From contig NZ_UHIP01000002.1 in NCBI RefSeq assembly GCF_900460245.1, forward strand, positions 806,001 to 870,000: a stretch of 64,000 nt of DNA. The letters are read 5' to 3'. Shown here in pieces: positions 24,402-33,597 of this stretch (position 1 is its first letter; the number at the start of each line of letters is the position of its first letter). This stretch comes from Vibrio fluvialis (GTDB lineage: Bacteria; Pseudomonadota; Gammaproteobacteria; Enterobacterales; Vibrionaceae). The notes beneath the pieces were generated by a model, which was given only the letters and a program-made list of their open reading frames with translations, was not told the origin of the DNA and ran no database searches. The position numbers were made by a program, and so were the translations under genes.

Positions 24402-26276
24402 GTGGGCTCATCATTAACCCCTAATATTTATGACTTTCTTATCAAGCTCGATCCGTTTGATAAGTTGCCCTCCGAGATTGTTGAATCGCTCGCGAATCAC
24501 GTCAAAGTGCGCTATCTGGCAAAAGGCGAAAAAATAGAGTTCAGTGCATTGTGCCAAGAACGTTATCTCTACATCATTCGCACCGGGGCGATTGAGCAGA
24601 GAAGGCGCGACGGTCAGTTGCGTGCCCGCTTGGGAGAAGAGGACCAGTTTGGTTTTACTTTTCTCGCGCCGCTGAAAGATGCCGAAGATGGCTATCAGGC
24701 TGAAGCGATTCAGGACTCACTGCTTTATCTGGTGCCGCACACCGATGTGCAGACCGTTTGCCAGGAGCATCCGGAATTTGCCAACTACTTCGCATCCCAT
24801 GCGCAGTTGCGCTTAACGTCGGCAGTCAACGATGCCGCTGGTCGTGAAGAGGACAAAGGGCTGTTTTTCCGCCGCGTCGGGGAAATTGCCAGCGAAAATA
24901 TCGCGATTGTCGATGTCAACACGCCGATTCAGGATGTGGCGCAAACCATGTGTGGTGAAGAGCGCAGCCGCAGTTCGTGCGCGGTGGTGATGCGCGATGG
25001 TGAAATTGTCGGTGTGGTGACCGACCGGGACATGACCCGCAGTGTCGTGGCGACCGGTATCGGTATTCATGAGCCTATCAGTACGGTGATGACTCAAAAT
25101 CCGCAACTGATTCAGGCCGATGACAAAGTGATTCAGGCCATCTCCATCATGCTGCAATACAACATTCGTTGCCTGCCGGTGGTGAAGGGGAGCGAGGTGG
25201 TCGGCTTACTGACCACGTCACATCTGGTCCACAACCATCGCACACAAGCCCTGTTTCTGATTGAGAAAATCAAATACGCCAGTTCCGTGAATGCGCTGGC
25301 GGCGCTCAATGTGGAGAAGCAGTCTATTTTTGAATCGCTGGTTGAAAGCGGCGTGAGCGCAGAAATTCAGGGACGGGTGATGTCGATGATCATGGATGCG
25401 TTTACCCGCCGCCTGTTGCAGATCAACGAGGAACTGCTTGGGCCGCCGCCGTGTGATTATGCCTGGGTCGTCGCGGGCTCGCATGCACGTAATGAAGTGC
25501 ATATGTTGTCCGACCAAGACAGCGCTCTGGTATTGGCGGAGGATGCCAAGCCTGAAGATATGCTCTATTTCACCCATCTGGCGATGCGCGTATGCAACGG
25601 CTTGGCGGCGTGTGGCTATCCGCTGTGTGACGGCAAATACATGGCCGCGTCACCGAAATGGTGTCAGCCGATTCAGGTATGGAAAGAGTATTACCGCAAG
25701 TGGGTGGCCAGCCCGGAATACAATAAACTGCTCAGTATCAGTGTGTTTCTTGAGGTGCGTTCGATTTACGGCAACAGCGAACTGGTGGAAGAGCTGCAAC
25801 AGCACCTGCATCAGTGTATTCAGAACAGCCAGAATTTCTTGCCGGCTCTGGTGCGCGACGCGATTGATACGCAGCCGCCGCTGGGGATTTTCAATAATCT
25901 GGTGCTGGAGAAAGGCGGCGACAACAGCAACACACTCAATATCAAAAAATATGCCCTGAACCTGATTATCGACCTGGCACGGATATTCAGTCTGGCGGCT
26001 GGCGGTTCAATGACCGGCACCGAAGAGCGTTTTCGCTTTGCGGCTCAGCAGGGCACGATGTCCGAAGACAGCTGTCAGAACATTATCGGCGCCTACAAAT
26101 TCATTACTCAGGTTCGTTTTCAGCATCAGTTGCAGGCTCTGCGTGAAGGCAAAGAGCCGAACAACCATATTTCACCGGACTCTTTCAGCAGCTTTGAGCG
26201 CAAACACCTGAAAGACGCGTTTAAAATCATCAGTGAGCTACAGGACGTAGCCAAACTCAGGTTTGTAAAAGGATAA
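24402..26276 (+). CDS. cNMP-binding/CBS-pair/DUF294 nucleotidyltransferase-like protein
   Basis: A 624-residue cytoplasmic protein with, in order, a cyclic-nucleotide-binding-type domain (about 15-130), a pair of CBS domains (about 160-280, VVTDRDMTRSVV and GLLTTSHLV), and a DUF294 putative nucleotidyltransferase region (about 300-620) with VAGSHARNEVHMLSDQDSALVL, which resembles the GS...D.D site of the GlnD type. Such proteins are taken as ligand-sensing signal proteins of unknown target. The start is GTG at 24402 with GGAGG six bases before it. The exonuclease gene follows after three bases, so they form an operon. Confidence 0.87.
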   Translation: MGSSLTPNIYDFLIKLDPFDKLPSEIVESLANHVKVRYLAKGEKIEFSALCQERYLYIIRTGAIEQRRRDGQLRARLGEEDQFGFTFLAPLKDAEDGYQAEAIQDSLLYLVPHTDVQTVCQEHPEFANYFASHAQLRLTSAVNDAAGREEDKGLFFRRVGEIASENIAIVDVNTPIQDVAQTMCGEERSRSSCAVVMRDGEIVGVVTDRDMTRSVVATGIGIHEPISTVMTQNPQLIQADDKVIQAISIMLQYNIRCLPVVKGSEVVGLLTTSHLVHNHRTQALFLIEKIKYASSVNALAALNVEKQSIFESLVESGVSAEIQGRVMSMIMDAFTRRLLQINEELLGPPPCDYAWVVAGSHARNEVHMLSDQDSALVLAEDAKPEDMLYFTHLAMRVCNGLAACGYPLCDGKYMAASPKWCQPIQVWKEYYRKWVASPEYNKLLSISVFLEVRSIYGNSELVEELQQHLHQCIQNSQNFLPALVRDAIDTQPPLGIFNNLVLEKGGDNSNTLNIKKYALNLIIDLARIFSLAAGGSMTGTEERFRFAAQQGTMSEDSCQNIIGAYKFITQVRFQHQLQALREGKEPNNHISPDSFSSFERKHLKDAFKIISELQDVAKLRFVKG

Positions 26277-26279
26277 ACG

Positions 26280-26996
26280 ATGCTTAATGCATTGAAACGC
26301 CGCTTTGGCGGCGGCTACCACAAGATGGTGAAACAGCATCAGCTATTGGCCGCCCGCCGCGATTGGCCAACAGGGCTTGAACACTATTTCAGTCAGGCAC
26401 TGCCAAGCCCGGAAGCCTTGGTGTATCAGATGGATATGGTGGCGTTTGATTTTGAAACGTCAGGAGTCAACGCCAGTCAGGATCAGATCCTGAGCATTGG
26501 CTGGGTGGGAATGACGATGGATCACATCGATGTCGCCGCCAGTGAAGAGCTGTTCGTTCGTCATCCCGAGTTTGTGACGGCGGACTCTGCGGTCATCAAT
26601 CACATCACTCCCGATGTGTTGTCACAGGGCGTCATGCTGGATGACGCAATGGATCAGTTGTTCAATCAGCTGGCCGGAAAAATCGCACTGGTGCACGGCG
26701 CCTGCATTGAACGGGCGTTTGTGGCGCAGTACATGCGCGAGCGCTTCGGTGTCGAGCATTTTCCTTGCGTGTGGATAGACACGCTGCACATCGAAAAGCA
26801 GATGACCTACGCCGGTAAAAAAGCGCCGGGCACCAGCTTTCAGCTCAATGATGTACGCCAGCGCTACGCCCTGCCACAATACACCGCGCACTCTGCCGCG
26901 ATTGATGCCCTTGCCACGGCCGAACTCTTTACCGCGCAAATGAAATCGCTGTTTAAGAACCATCCGCCGAAGCTGTCTAAGCTGATCGCGCCCTGA
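26280..26996 (+). CDS. DnaQ-type 3'-5' exonuclease
   Basis: A 238-residue DEDD-superfamily exonuclease: ExoI motif VAFDFETSG (about residue 55), ExoII near LVHGACIERAFV, and ExoIII-like AHSAAIDALATAEL (about 205). It resembles the epsilon subunit of DNA polymerase III, but as a stand-alone protein coupled to a CBS/DUF294 protein. Such pairs are common in gammaproteobacteria. Its substrate, DNA or RNA, cannot be told. The ATG overlaps no upstream site, and it begins four bases after the preceding stop. Confidence 0.88.
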   Translation: MLNALKRRFGGGYHKMVKQHQLLAARRDWPTGLEHYFSQALPSPEALVYQMDMVAFDFETSGVNASQDQILSIGWVGMTMDHIDVAASEELFVRHPEFVTADSAVINHITPDVLSQGVMLDDAMDQLFNQLAGKIALVHGACIERAFVAQYMRERFGVEHFPCVWIDTLHIEKQMTYAGKKAPGTSFQLNDVRQRYALPQYTAHSAAIDALATAELFTAQMKSLFKNHPPKLSKLIAP

Positions 26997-27111
26997 TTCA
27001 TCGCGCTCATCCATCAACAATTTTTATTGACCTTGTGGACAAATAATCAGATTTGTTGCTTTGCCGTCCTGCCGTTATAACGCCTTCTTTCGTCAACATG
27101 CATTGAAAATT

Positions 27112-27720
27112 ATGGCTTTAGACGCGTTATTAGACGCCATCGCCGAACAGGGATGGTTTATTTGGGATGACTTCCTGACCGCAGAGCAGGTACAGTCTCT
27201 CAGAGATTGTGCTCCGGAAAACTGGAAGCGCGCTCGCATTGGCCGCAATGACGATTTGCAGCGGGAAACGACGATTCGCAGCGACAAGATTCAGTGGCTC
27301 AGCCAGAATATGGCACAGCCGGTTCAGGATTATCTTGAGCGCATGGAGCAGATTCGTCAGGCCGTTAACCGGGACTTTTTCCTTGGGCTATTCGAGTACG
27401 AGGCGCATTTCGCTAAGTATGAGCAGGGCGACTTTTATAAGAAGCATCTTGATGCGTTTCGCGGGCAGGAAAACCGTAAGCTGACGACGGTGTTCTACAT
27501 GAACGAAGCGTGGCAACCCGCTGATGGCGGTGAGCTGAAAATCTACGATCTTGACGATCAATTGATTGATACTGTCGCTCCGGTTGCCGGGCGCTTAGTG
27601 GTGTTTTTGTCAGAGAAATTTCCCCACGAAGTCCTGCCGACGCACGCGGATCGCGTCAGTATCGCAGGTTGGTTTCGTACCAACGGCGTGACGGCGAATA
27701 AGCTCGATATCGCCAACTGA
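27112..27720 (+). CDS. 2OG-Fe(II) oxygenase, prolyl-4-hydroxylase type
   Basis: A 202-residue P4H-like oxygenase. The iron site is HLD (KKHLDAFRG, about residue 106) and a distal His (KFPHEVLPT), with an Arg for 2-oxoglutarate in DRVSIAGWFR. Between them NRKLTTVFYMNEAWQPADGGEL is typical of the double-stranded helix. It would hydroxylate a protein or small molecule; the substrate is unknown. I chose ATG 27112; a TTG 51 bases upstream in frame gives an unlikely extra segment. No clear ribosome site is visible. Confidence 0.85.
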   Translation: MALDALLDAIAEQGWFIWDDFLTAEQVQSLRDCAPENWKRARIGRNDDLQRETTIRSDKIQWLSQNMAQPVQDYLERMEQIRQAVNRDFFLGLFEYEAHFAKYEQGDFYKKHLDAFRGQENRKLTTVFYMNEAWQPADGGELKIYDLDDQLIDTVAPVAGRLVVFLSEKFPHEVLPTHADRVSIAGWFRTNGVTANKLDIAN

Positions 27721-27743
27721 GTGTGAACGCATATTTTTGATGG

Positions 27744-27781
27744 AAAAGCCGCGATTCTGAAGCCAGAAGCGCGGCTTTTTT
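27744..27781. terminator. Bidirectional terminator
   Basis: AAAGCCGCG, loop, CGCGGCTTT with A and T runs, between the convergent oxygenase and rof genes. Confidence 0.8.
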
Positions 27782-28032
27782 TACTGTTGCTGAAAGTGAA
27801 TATCGCTGAAGTGCGGATTGTCGCTCAGTGCCTGCATGCGAACGAGCGCAGTGGTTTCAATCCAATGCTCGCGGCTGTTGTCCTCAACAATAATGCACTC
27901 CTGACGCGCCGCATTGCGCCCGGTGTCTTTGGCTGTGCCCTGAATGACCGAACCGTCTTGCAGTGTCAGTGCTACGGGCAAACGGTAGAGGCAGGCAATC
28001 TCGATGTAGTCATACTGGCTGCAGGAAATCAT
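27781..28032 (-). CDS. rof: Rho-binding antiterminator
   Basis: An 83-residue protein of the Rof (YaeO) family, which binds the Rho primary RNA site and inhibits termination. The N-terminus MISCSQYDYIEIACLYRLPVALTLQDG matches the CDDYD.LE.AC pattern of YaeO, with the small Sm-like fold. It follows speG by three bases, so both are one transcript; the link between polyamine acetylation and Rof is a known Vibrio gene pairing rather than a shown function. Confidence 0.85.
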   Translation of the reverse strand: MISCSQYDYIEIACLYRLPVALTLQDGSVIQGTAKDTGRNAARQECIIVEDNSREHWIETTALVRMQALSDNPHFSDIHFQQQ

Positions 28033-28035
28033 GCT

Positions 28036-28557
28036 TTACTCACTTTTGCTCAGGTAGTCATTTTGCAGAATGTACATGCGTTTCACGTCGCGATAGCGGC
28101 CGTTAATGAAGAACTCCTGCACCAGATGACCTTCCTCGACAAAGCCGCACGATTCATACAAATGGACCGCTTTTTCGTTGTCAATCGCAACATGGAGGTA
28201 AATTTTGTGCAGGTTGAGAATGGTGAACGAGTAGTCGAGCGCCTTGTTGATCAGAGTGCGGGCAAAACCTTTACCCTGATGGTCCGGCGTGATGATGATT
28301 TGAAATTCTGCACTGCGGTGGATGTAGTTGATTTCAATCAGCTCGACCAGACCCACCAGTTCTTTGTCGTCGTTCTCGACCACAAAACGGCGTTCGGCGT
28401 TGTCGTGAATGTGCTTGTTGTACAGCTCTTCCAGCTCATCAAACGATTCATAAGGCTCTTCAAACCAGTACGACATGATGTTGCGGTTGTTGTTCAGATT
28501 ATGAATAAAACGCAGGTCTCCGCGTTCTAGAGCTCTGAGGCTTAACTGATTTTTCAT
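28036..28557 (-). CDS. speG: Spermidine N1-acetyltransferase
   Basis: A 173-residue GNAT acetyltransferase matching SpeG, a dodecameric enzyme that acetylates spermidine and spermine. Seen: LSLRALERGDLRFIHNLNNNRNIMSYWFEEPYES at the start, an acidic stretch YESFDELEELY for polyamine binding, and the acetyl-CoA loop PDHQGKGFARTLINKAL. Polyamines control biofilm in vibrios, and speG stands next to malK in V. cholerae. Here MocR/EamA and csg genes separate them. Confidence 0.93.
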   Translation of the reverse strand: MKNQLSLRALERGDLRFIHNLNNNRNIMSYWFEEPYESFDELEELYNKHIHDNAERRFVVENDDKELVGLVELIEINYIHRSAEFQIIITPDHQGKGFARTLINKALDYSFTILNLHKIYLHVAIDNEKAVHLYESCGFVEEGHLVQEFFINGRYRDVKRMYILQNDYLSKSE

Positions 28558-28638
28558 AACGATTCCTGACTAAGCTTGGTGTGGCGTCTGCTGATGAATA
28601 TATCGCGGATTTATTGCAAAACAAGCCGTTACCAACAA

Positions 28639-29034
28639 TTATTCTTTATCGAAACTGTCCACCACAATCGCCCCCATCGACGCCGGCATCGCAATCACAA
28701 TGATGCGTTTGAGCGACACGATCGGTTCGGCGAGCAGCGGCAGTTTATCCAGTGCCAGCAGCACGAACCCGACCACCAGTGCAGTGATGACGTAAGCAAT
28801 CAGAATCCGGAACACAAACACCGGAACTCGGGCACGAATATTACTCTGAAACACACTGCCGTAGGCGAACACGCCGAGAAAACCGAGAGAGAGTGTCAGC
28901 AGCAGCAGTAAGTTGGGCAGCGGCAGAGATGTGCCGAGCTGCCACGCCTCTTCTGAAAAGGAGATGGGGACCGCCAGTGCAAATGCTCCGACGCAAACTT
29001 GTCCCGCATCTTCCAAGTTAAAACTGAATTTCAT
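28639..29034 (-). CDS. DUF2391 family membrane protein
   Basis: A 131-residue protein with four hydrophobic segments ([77 protein letters not shown]), matching the DUF2391 integral-membrane family by pattern. Function is unknown. The ATG has GGGAAGAA just upstream. It lies 79 bases beyond the MocR gene on the same strand and may be read with it. Confidence 0.7.
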   Translation of the reverse strand: MKFSFNLEDAGQVCVGAFALAVPISFSEEAWQLGTSLPLPNLLLLLTLSLGFLGVFAYGSVFQSNIRARVPVFVFRILIAYVITALVVGFVLLALDKLPLLAEPIVSLKRIIVIAMPASMGAIVVDSFDKE

Positions 29035-29112
29035 CGATTTCTTCCCAGCTCTCTGATTCTTTTGCTCTTTTCACTGTACGCTCCACAAACGGATTTGGCG
29101 AGTTTCGCTGCG

Positions 29113-30534
29113 TCAGGAGCGCAGTTGCTTGACGATGATCGCAGCCAATGTTTGCAGGCTGTGCAGCCATTGCTGCTCATCGTCGAGAGTCGCAACGCTG
29201 AAGCGAATGCAGTGATTGAATTGGCCTTGGGTCGCGAACAAGTGGCCGGGCAGAAGACTGATTTTTTGCTCCAGACACTCCTGATATACCCGGTAGGTGT
29301 CGACTTCGAGTGGCAAAGTCAGCCAGCACAGAAATGAGCCTTCTGGTCGCGATAAGTGATAACGCCCAGCGAGTTGAGGCTCGTGGCTGAATGCCTGATT
29401 AAGCAGACGGGCAAAGCGTTGCTGATGCTGCTGATAGACCCGGCGCATTCGGGCCAGATGCGTGCGATATTTGCCTGAGGTCAGAAACTCCGCCACGGCG
29501 GATTGCATCAGATTAAGACTGCCCATGTTTTCACTCAGCAGCACTTTTTCGATTTGATCCATATAGCGCCCGGCGACCATCCAGCCAATGCGCAATCTTG
29601 AATCGAGCGTCTTTGACAATGAGTTGATGTAAATGACCCGTTCCTCGGTATCGAGCGCTTTCAGATTGGGCAGAGCCTCATTAAAACCGAGGCTGCCGAA
29701 TACATCGTCTTCAATAATGGGAATGTTGTGGGTGACGTCCAACAACGCCTGCCGATGGCTGAGCGGCATCTGCGCGCCAGTAGGGTTATTGAAATTGGGC
29801 GTCACCAGCAAAGCTTTAATCGGCCAGCGTTCAACGGCTTCTTTCACCGCATCAATATCAATGCCGGTGGCGGTGTGGCTGGGGATCTCCACCACCTTCA
29901 GCCCCAGTGATTCCAGCAACAGTAAAGTACCGAAATAGCAGGGGGATTCGACGGCCACGATGTCACCCCGCTGGGTCAGCGCGCGAAAAGCCAGGCTGAT
30001 CGCCTGCTGGCCGCCGTGGGTGATGGCGATGTCGCTGAGCTTGGCCTCGATGCCCAAATCGCGGCTGATCTTGCGCAACTGGCGCACCAATTGATCATTA
30101 CCCGGTGGCAGTTGGTAGTGGCTGGGAATGTGGGTTTGCATGCGGCTGTGGCGACCGATTTCGGCATACAAACTGCGAATGGCCGGAGAATCTGTGCTCG
30201 GATGCGCCGAACCTGCGGGCATATGATGCTTCACAGCGGGCTGGATAAGAATTGATTTGGACATCGACAGCAGGTCGACCCGTGAAGGAGAGTGGGCCTG
30301 CGCTTCGGCTTTGTGTTGACGCTCGGCCACACGATAACCGGAGCGCGGGACGGAATAGATCCAGCCCTGCGCTTCCAGTTCCTGATAGGCGCGGATCACG
30401 GTGTTTTTCCCCACCGCCTGACTTTCACACAACTGGCGAATCGACGGCAGTTTGTCGTGTGCCTGAAACAAGCCATTTTCCATCGACTGACGCAACTGCG
30501 CCTCGACTTCGCTGTATTTGCAATCGTCCTTCAT
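29113..30534 (-). CDS. MocR/PdxR-type regulator (GntR HTH fused to aminotransferase fold)
   Basis: A 473-residue MocR protein: GntR winged helix at residues 1-75 (KLPSIRQLCESQAVGKNTVIRAYQELEAQGWI), then a fold-type I aminotransferase-like domain with the PLP Lys in INSLSKTLDSRLRIGW and PNFNNPTGAQMPL. MocR proteins use PLP to sense amino-type effectors and act on the neighbouring gene. It is divergent from an EamA transporter with repeats TTCTGTACCCA in between, as expected. ATG 30534 is chosen because it starts the GntR domain; a longer frame reads through the repeats. Effector unknown. Confidence 0.9.
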   Translation of the reverse strand: MKDDCKYSEVEAQLRQSMENGLFQAHDKLPSIRQLCESQAVGKNTVIRAYQELEAQGWIYSVPRSGYRVAERQHKAEAQAHSPSRVDLLSMSKSILIQPAVKHHMPAGSAHPSTDSPAIRSLYAEIGRHSRMQTHIPSHYQLPPGNDQLVRQLRKISRDLGIEAKLSDIAITHGGQQAISLAFRALTQRGDIVAVESPCYFGTLLLLESLGLKVVEIPSHTATGIDIDAVKEAVERWPIKALLVTPNFNNPTGAQMPLSHRQALLDVTHNIPIIEDDVFGSLGFNEALPNLKALDTEERVIYINSLSKTLDSRLRIGWMVAGRYMDQIEKVLLSENMGSLNLMQSAVAEFLTSGKYRTHLARMRRVYQQHQQRFARLLNQAFSHEPQLAGRYHLSRPEGSFLCWLTLPLEVDTYRVYQECLEQKISLLPGHLFATQGQFNHCIRFSVATLDDEQQWLHSLQTLAAIIVKQLRS

Positions 30535-30587
30535 TCTGTACCCATTCAAATGGCAGAAACTGTGCCTTTTTAGTTTTTCTGTACCCA
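30534..30587. promoter_or_regulatory. Direct repeats TTCTGTACCCA, probable MocR operator
   Basis: Two exact 11-bp direct repeats (30534-30544 and 30577-30587) 43 bp apart, with a partial copy (AACTGTGCC) between. They lie between the MocR start and the EamA start. PdxR/MocR proteins bind direct repeats of this kind. Confidence 0.7.
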
Positions 30588-30631
30588 ATTAAAGTAACGT
30601 CATCGTGACTCAGAAAGCCAGAGATTTTTCC

Positions 30632-31537
30632 ATGCTCGTCAAAATGATTCCTTTCCTGTTTGTTGTACTTTGGGCGTCCGGCTTCGTCGGTGCTCGCTTT
30701 GGGCTGGCGTATGCCGAGCCCATGACTTTCTTAACTTTGCGTATGGTGTTCAACGTGCTGCTGTTTGCGGTGCTGATCGCTGTGCTCAAGCGCCGCCTGC
30801 CTACGGGTAAACAGTTCTGGCATTCGTGTGTGTCTGGCTTATTGATTCATGGTCTTTATCTGGGCGGCACCTATCAGGCAATTTACTGGGGCATGCCTGC
30901 CGGCCTGACTTCTCTTCTGGTGGGTATTCAGCCGATATTCACTGCGTTGCTGCTGGTGTGTATGGCGACCGAACGTTTTAACTTAGCTCAGTGGCTGGGA
31001 CTCGCAATGGGCTTTGCTGGTATCAGTTGTGTACTGCTGGGTAACATCGAATGGCAATCTGATGCGCACAAATGGGCCGCGATCGGCATGTGTGTGATTT
31101 CTCTCGCCGGTATTACGCTGGGAACGCTGTATCAGAAGAAATTCTGTCAGGGTGTCGATCTGATTGGTGGTGCGCTGGTGCAATATGTGGCGGCAGCGGC
31201 GTTGCTACTGCCCGCGGCGGTGAGCTTTGAAACCATGCAGGTGGATTGGACGCCGACCTTTATTATGACGCTCGCTTGGCTCGTGGTTGTGTTGTCGTGC
31301 ATCGCCATTCTGCTGCTACTGTATATGGTGGAGCACGGTGCTTCGTCGAGCGTCGCCTCTGTGTTTTATCTGGTGCCGCCGACTACGGCGATTCAGGCGT
31401 GGATCTGCTTTGGTGAATCGTTTGACATGCTTGGTGTGCTGGGTTTTGTGATGGCAGCCATGGCGGTCTATCTGGTGGTGAAAAAGCCAGTACTCTTTCG
31501 CCCTAAGCTATCAGCGGCGCTAAGCCGCGAAGTGTGA
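30632..31537 (+). CDS. EamA/DMT-family transporter
   Basis: A 301-residue inner-membrane protein with ten hydrophobic segments in two EamA repeats (KMIPFLFVVLWASGFVGARFGLAYAEP at the start; GFAGISCVLLGN midway). EamA proteins export amino acids or metabolites. It is divergent from the MocR gene and probably controlled by it. ATG 30632 begins the first membrane segment directly; a GTG nine codons upstream is an alternative. The substrate is unknown. Confidence 0.88.
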   Translation: MLVKMIPFLFVVLWASGFVGARFGLAYAEPMTFLTLRMVFNVLLFAVLIAVLKRRLPTGKQFWHSCVSGLLIHGLYLGGTYQAIYWGMPAGLTSLLVGIQPIFTALLLVCMATERFNLAQWLGLAMGFAGISCVLLGNIEWQSDAHKWAAIGMCVISLAGITLGTLYQKKFCQGVDLIGGALVQYVAAAALLLPAAVSFETMQVDWTPTFIMTLAWLVVVLSCIAILLLLYMVEHGASSSVASVFYLVPPTTAIQAWICFGESFDMLGVLGFVMAAMAVYLVVKKPVLFRPKLSAALSREV

Positions 31538-31560
31538 ACAAAGCCTGATATTAAAAGCAA

Positions 31561-31583
31561 CCCCGCCAATGTGCGGGGCTTTT
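31561..31583. terminator. Bidirectional terminator between EamA and csgG
   Basis: CCCCGC, CAATGT loop, GCGGGG then CTTTTG; A-rich on the other side. Confidence 0.7.
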
Positions 31584-31585
31584 GA

Positions 31586-32422
31586 TTACAGAATTTCAAT
31601 CGTCTGTCCCGCATAGCGCTTAAGCACGGGGTTGTTCAGCTGGGCTTTATCTGCGGGTTGCCATAAGCCACGCCTGATGCCATCAACCACCATATGGATG
31701 ACGGCGGAATCGATGGCCGACATAATCGCCACGTTAACCGGTTCATTATTGGTGTAGCCCGATTCCAGTTCTAACAAGTCCTGATAGGCGATATAGCGAA
31801 ACACACTCGCGGAAATTTCATGGGAAAAAATGGTTTTGCTGGTGGTGACGCTTAATACAATTTGGCCGGTACGCACATCGACAGCACGCAGGTTGACGGT
31901 GACCTGATCCATTCGGTATTCGCCATAAGTCGCGATGCCTAAATAGCCGATCCCGCTGCCGCCGGATTTCATGTCTGACTCATAACCAATAATGCCGCCT
32001 TCAATCACCAGATTGGCCGCCTTCAGCGCGGGCAAATCGTCGCCGATGTTGCTGGGCGATTCATCTTTTTTCTGCGCTGCGCGAATGATTTTGCGTTCAG
32101 TCAGCAGGTTTTGTAGTCCTTCCCGTTCCAGTGGCAAAAACCAGCCCGAGTCCATCAGCGCGGTGGTCAGCATCGAGGTGCCGCCCTGAGTGACCGCGGT
32201 TGAAAAGCTACTGTTGGGTGAAGATTTGTATTGCCCGGTCTGGTCACGAAAATCGTACACCGACACCTGAATCTTGCCTTTCGGCAGAGGCAGTTTGGTC
32301 AGATCGTTGTAGGTAGGGCCACGTGGCGTGAGGGTCGGCGCCTCGTCCGCATCAGGAATAGACATAGAGTTTGAGCAACCACCGATGGCGAGCACCAGTG
32401 TCAGCAGCATCCATTTTTTCAT
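31586..32422 (-). CDS. csgG: Curli secretion channel lipoprotein
   Basis: A 278-residue CsgG-family protein with lipoprotein signal MKKWMLLTLVLAIGGC. CsgG forms a nonameric outer-membrane channel for curlin subunits. Typical parts are YDFRDQTGQYKSSPNSSFSTAVTQGGTSML near residue 60 and SGWFLPLEREGLQNLLTERKIIRAAQ. It is the last gene of csgE-csgF-csgG, 23 bases behind csgF, and divergent csgB lies beyond csgE. Confidence 0.94.
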   Translation of the reverse strand: MKKWMLLTLVLAIGGCSNSMSIPDADEAPTLTPRGPTYNDLTKLPLPKGKIQVSVYDFRDQTGQYKSSPNSSFSTAVTQGGTSMLTTALMDSGWFLPLEREGLQNLLTERKIIRAAQKKDESPSNIGDDLPALKAANLVIEGGIIGYESDMKSGGSGIGYLGIATYGEYRMDQVTVNLRAVDVRTGQIVLSVTTSKTIFSHEISASVFRYIAYQDLLELESGYTNNEPVNVAIMSAIDSAVIHMVVDGIRRGLWQPADKAQLNNPVLKRYAGQTIEIL

Positions 32423-32445
32423 TTTTTGTTGTCCCTATTGGTTGC

Positions 32446-32856
32446 TTATAGCCCGGATACTTCAATGGATGTCGATTCGCCGGTGGATTTGTCGATGATG
32501 GAAATCGTCATCGAACCGTCGTTATCGGTCACGATGATGGAGTAATCATCGGTTTCAATACTGCCCGCCTCACCGGATGACAGCAGTTGGCTGATCAGTC
32601 TGGATTGCAGGGTTGAAGTTAATGACGAAAGCAGCGAAGAGGAGCTGCTGCTGTCATCATCGGCTTCATAATCGTTGATCGCTTCGGCGCGGTTGAACAG
32701 GTGCGTGGTATTGAGCGGATTGCCGCCAAAGGTCGGGTTGACGGGTTCATACACCAGCGCCGAGCCCAAGGCGGGGGAGGCGAGCAATCCCCCACCGCTG
32801 AGGGCGAAGACCAAGCTCAATGCGGAGCAGATTTTTCGGTTCGTGTGCTTATTCAT
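32446..32856 (-). CDS. csgF: Curli assembly factor
   Basis: A 136-residue exported protein matching CsgF, which couples the CsgG channel to the CsgB nucleator. After a signal peptide ending near ASPALGSA the mature protein starts LVYEPVNPTFGGNPLNTTHLF, the characteristic CsgF N-terminus that plugs into CsgG. A Ser/Asp-rich linker DYEADDDSSSSSS follows. AAAGGA stands before the ATG at 32856; the longer frame has no such site. A later lone DNDGSMTISIIDKSTG segment completes the C-terminal domain. Confidence 0.9.
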   Translation of the reverse strand: MNKHTNRKICSALSLVFALSGGGLLASPALGSALVYEPVNPTFGGNPLNTTHLFNRAEAINDYEADDDSSSSSSLLSSLTSTLQSRLISQLLSSGEAGSIETDDYSIIVTDNDGSMTISIIDKSTGESTSIEVSGL

Positions 32857-32881
32857 CTCAGTGTCCTTTCTGTCGCTACTT

Positions 32882-33343
32882 TCACAGCTCGTCATGAGCA
32901 AGGTCAAAAGTATCCGAATACAAACGTTGGATTTTCCAACGTGTTAAGTAAGTTCTTACTATGTCCGCCGCGGCCTTGGCTTTCTCCTGCGCCTGTCGGG
33001 CGCCCGGCGATAAGGTGGTGCGATACACCAGCTTCTGCGCATGCCAAACGCTGATAATGCTGCCCTGAGAGGCCGTTGCCCGCTCTTTTACGGTGAGGTT
33101 CTCTTTTAGGTCCTCGTGTTGATCGTTGATGTAGCGGGAAAACTCGGTGTAAAAATTATTGCCAAAGCGGGTCATCGTGCGGTCGATGATCAGCCCATCG
33201 ATATCGTTCAGATTCAGTGGCTCGTTATTCTCCAGCTGTTGGTTATTTTCCAGCTTTCCTGAGTCTTCCTGACTGGCGGACACACTTGCTGAAGTAAGCA
33301 GGAAACTTAAAGAGAATGCATATACGACACTCATATTTTTCAT
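32882..33343 (-). CDS. csgE: Curli secretion specificity factor
   Basis: A 153-residue periplasmic protein of the CsgE family, which caps CsgG and selects substrates. A signal peptide (VYAFSLSFLLTSASVSAS) is followed by a spacer of EDSGKLENNQQLENNE and the core LNDIDGLIIDRTMTRFGNNFYTEFSRYINDQHED, close to CsgE. The start is uncertain: ATG 33343 gives a clean signal peptide, ATG 33355 adds four residues, and neither has a strong ribosome site. It is the first gene of the csgEFG unit. Confidence 0.87.
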   Translation of the reverse strand: MKNMSVVYAFSLSFLLTSASVSASQEDSGKLENNQQLENNEPLNLNDIDGLIIDRTMTRFGNNFYTEFSRYINDQHEDLKENLTVKERATASQGSIISVWHAQKLVYRTTLSPGARQAQEKAKAAADIVRTYLTRWKIQRLYSDTFDLAHDEL

Positions 33344-33597
33344 TGAAATTACCATAGGTAAATAAGCGTCTGACAATGGCTTAATGTTAGTTTTAATTAA
33401 AGGTTTTTGAAATAAACCAAAGTGTTAGTTTGAATAAAACTCCTCTAATACTAAATGCGGATATATGCTTGTTTACAAGACAACTAAATAATAAAAATTT
33501 ACTTATCAATATTAATTTAAAGTTGATGGTGAAAAGCAATTATCCCTATTAATCTATTTCTTCGAGAACACACAGTTCTTTACGTCAGGGAGGAAAT

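Noticed and set aside
32576..32660. Possible CRISPR or tandem repeat in csgF
   Set aside because: It is only a run of Ser codons in the csgF linker; there are no spaced direct repeats.
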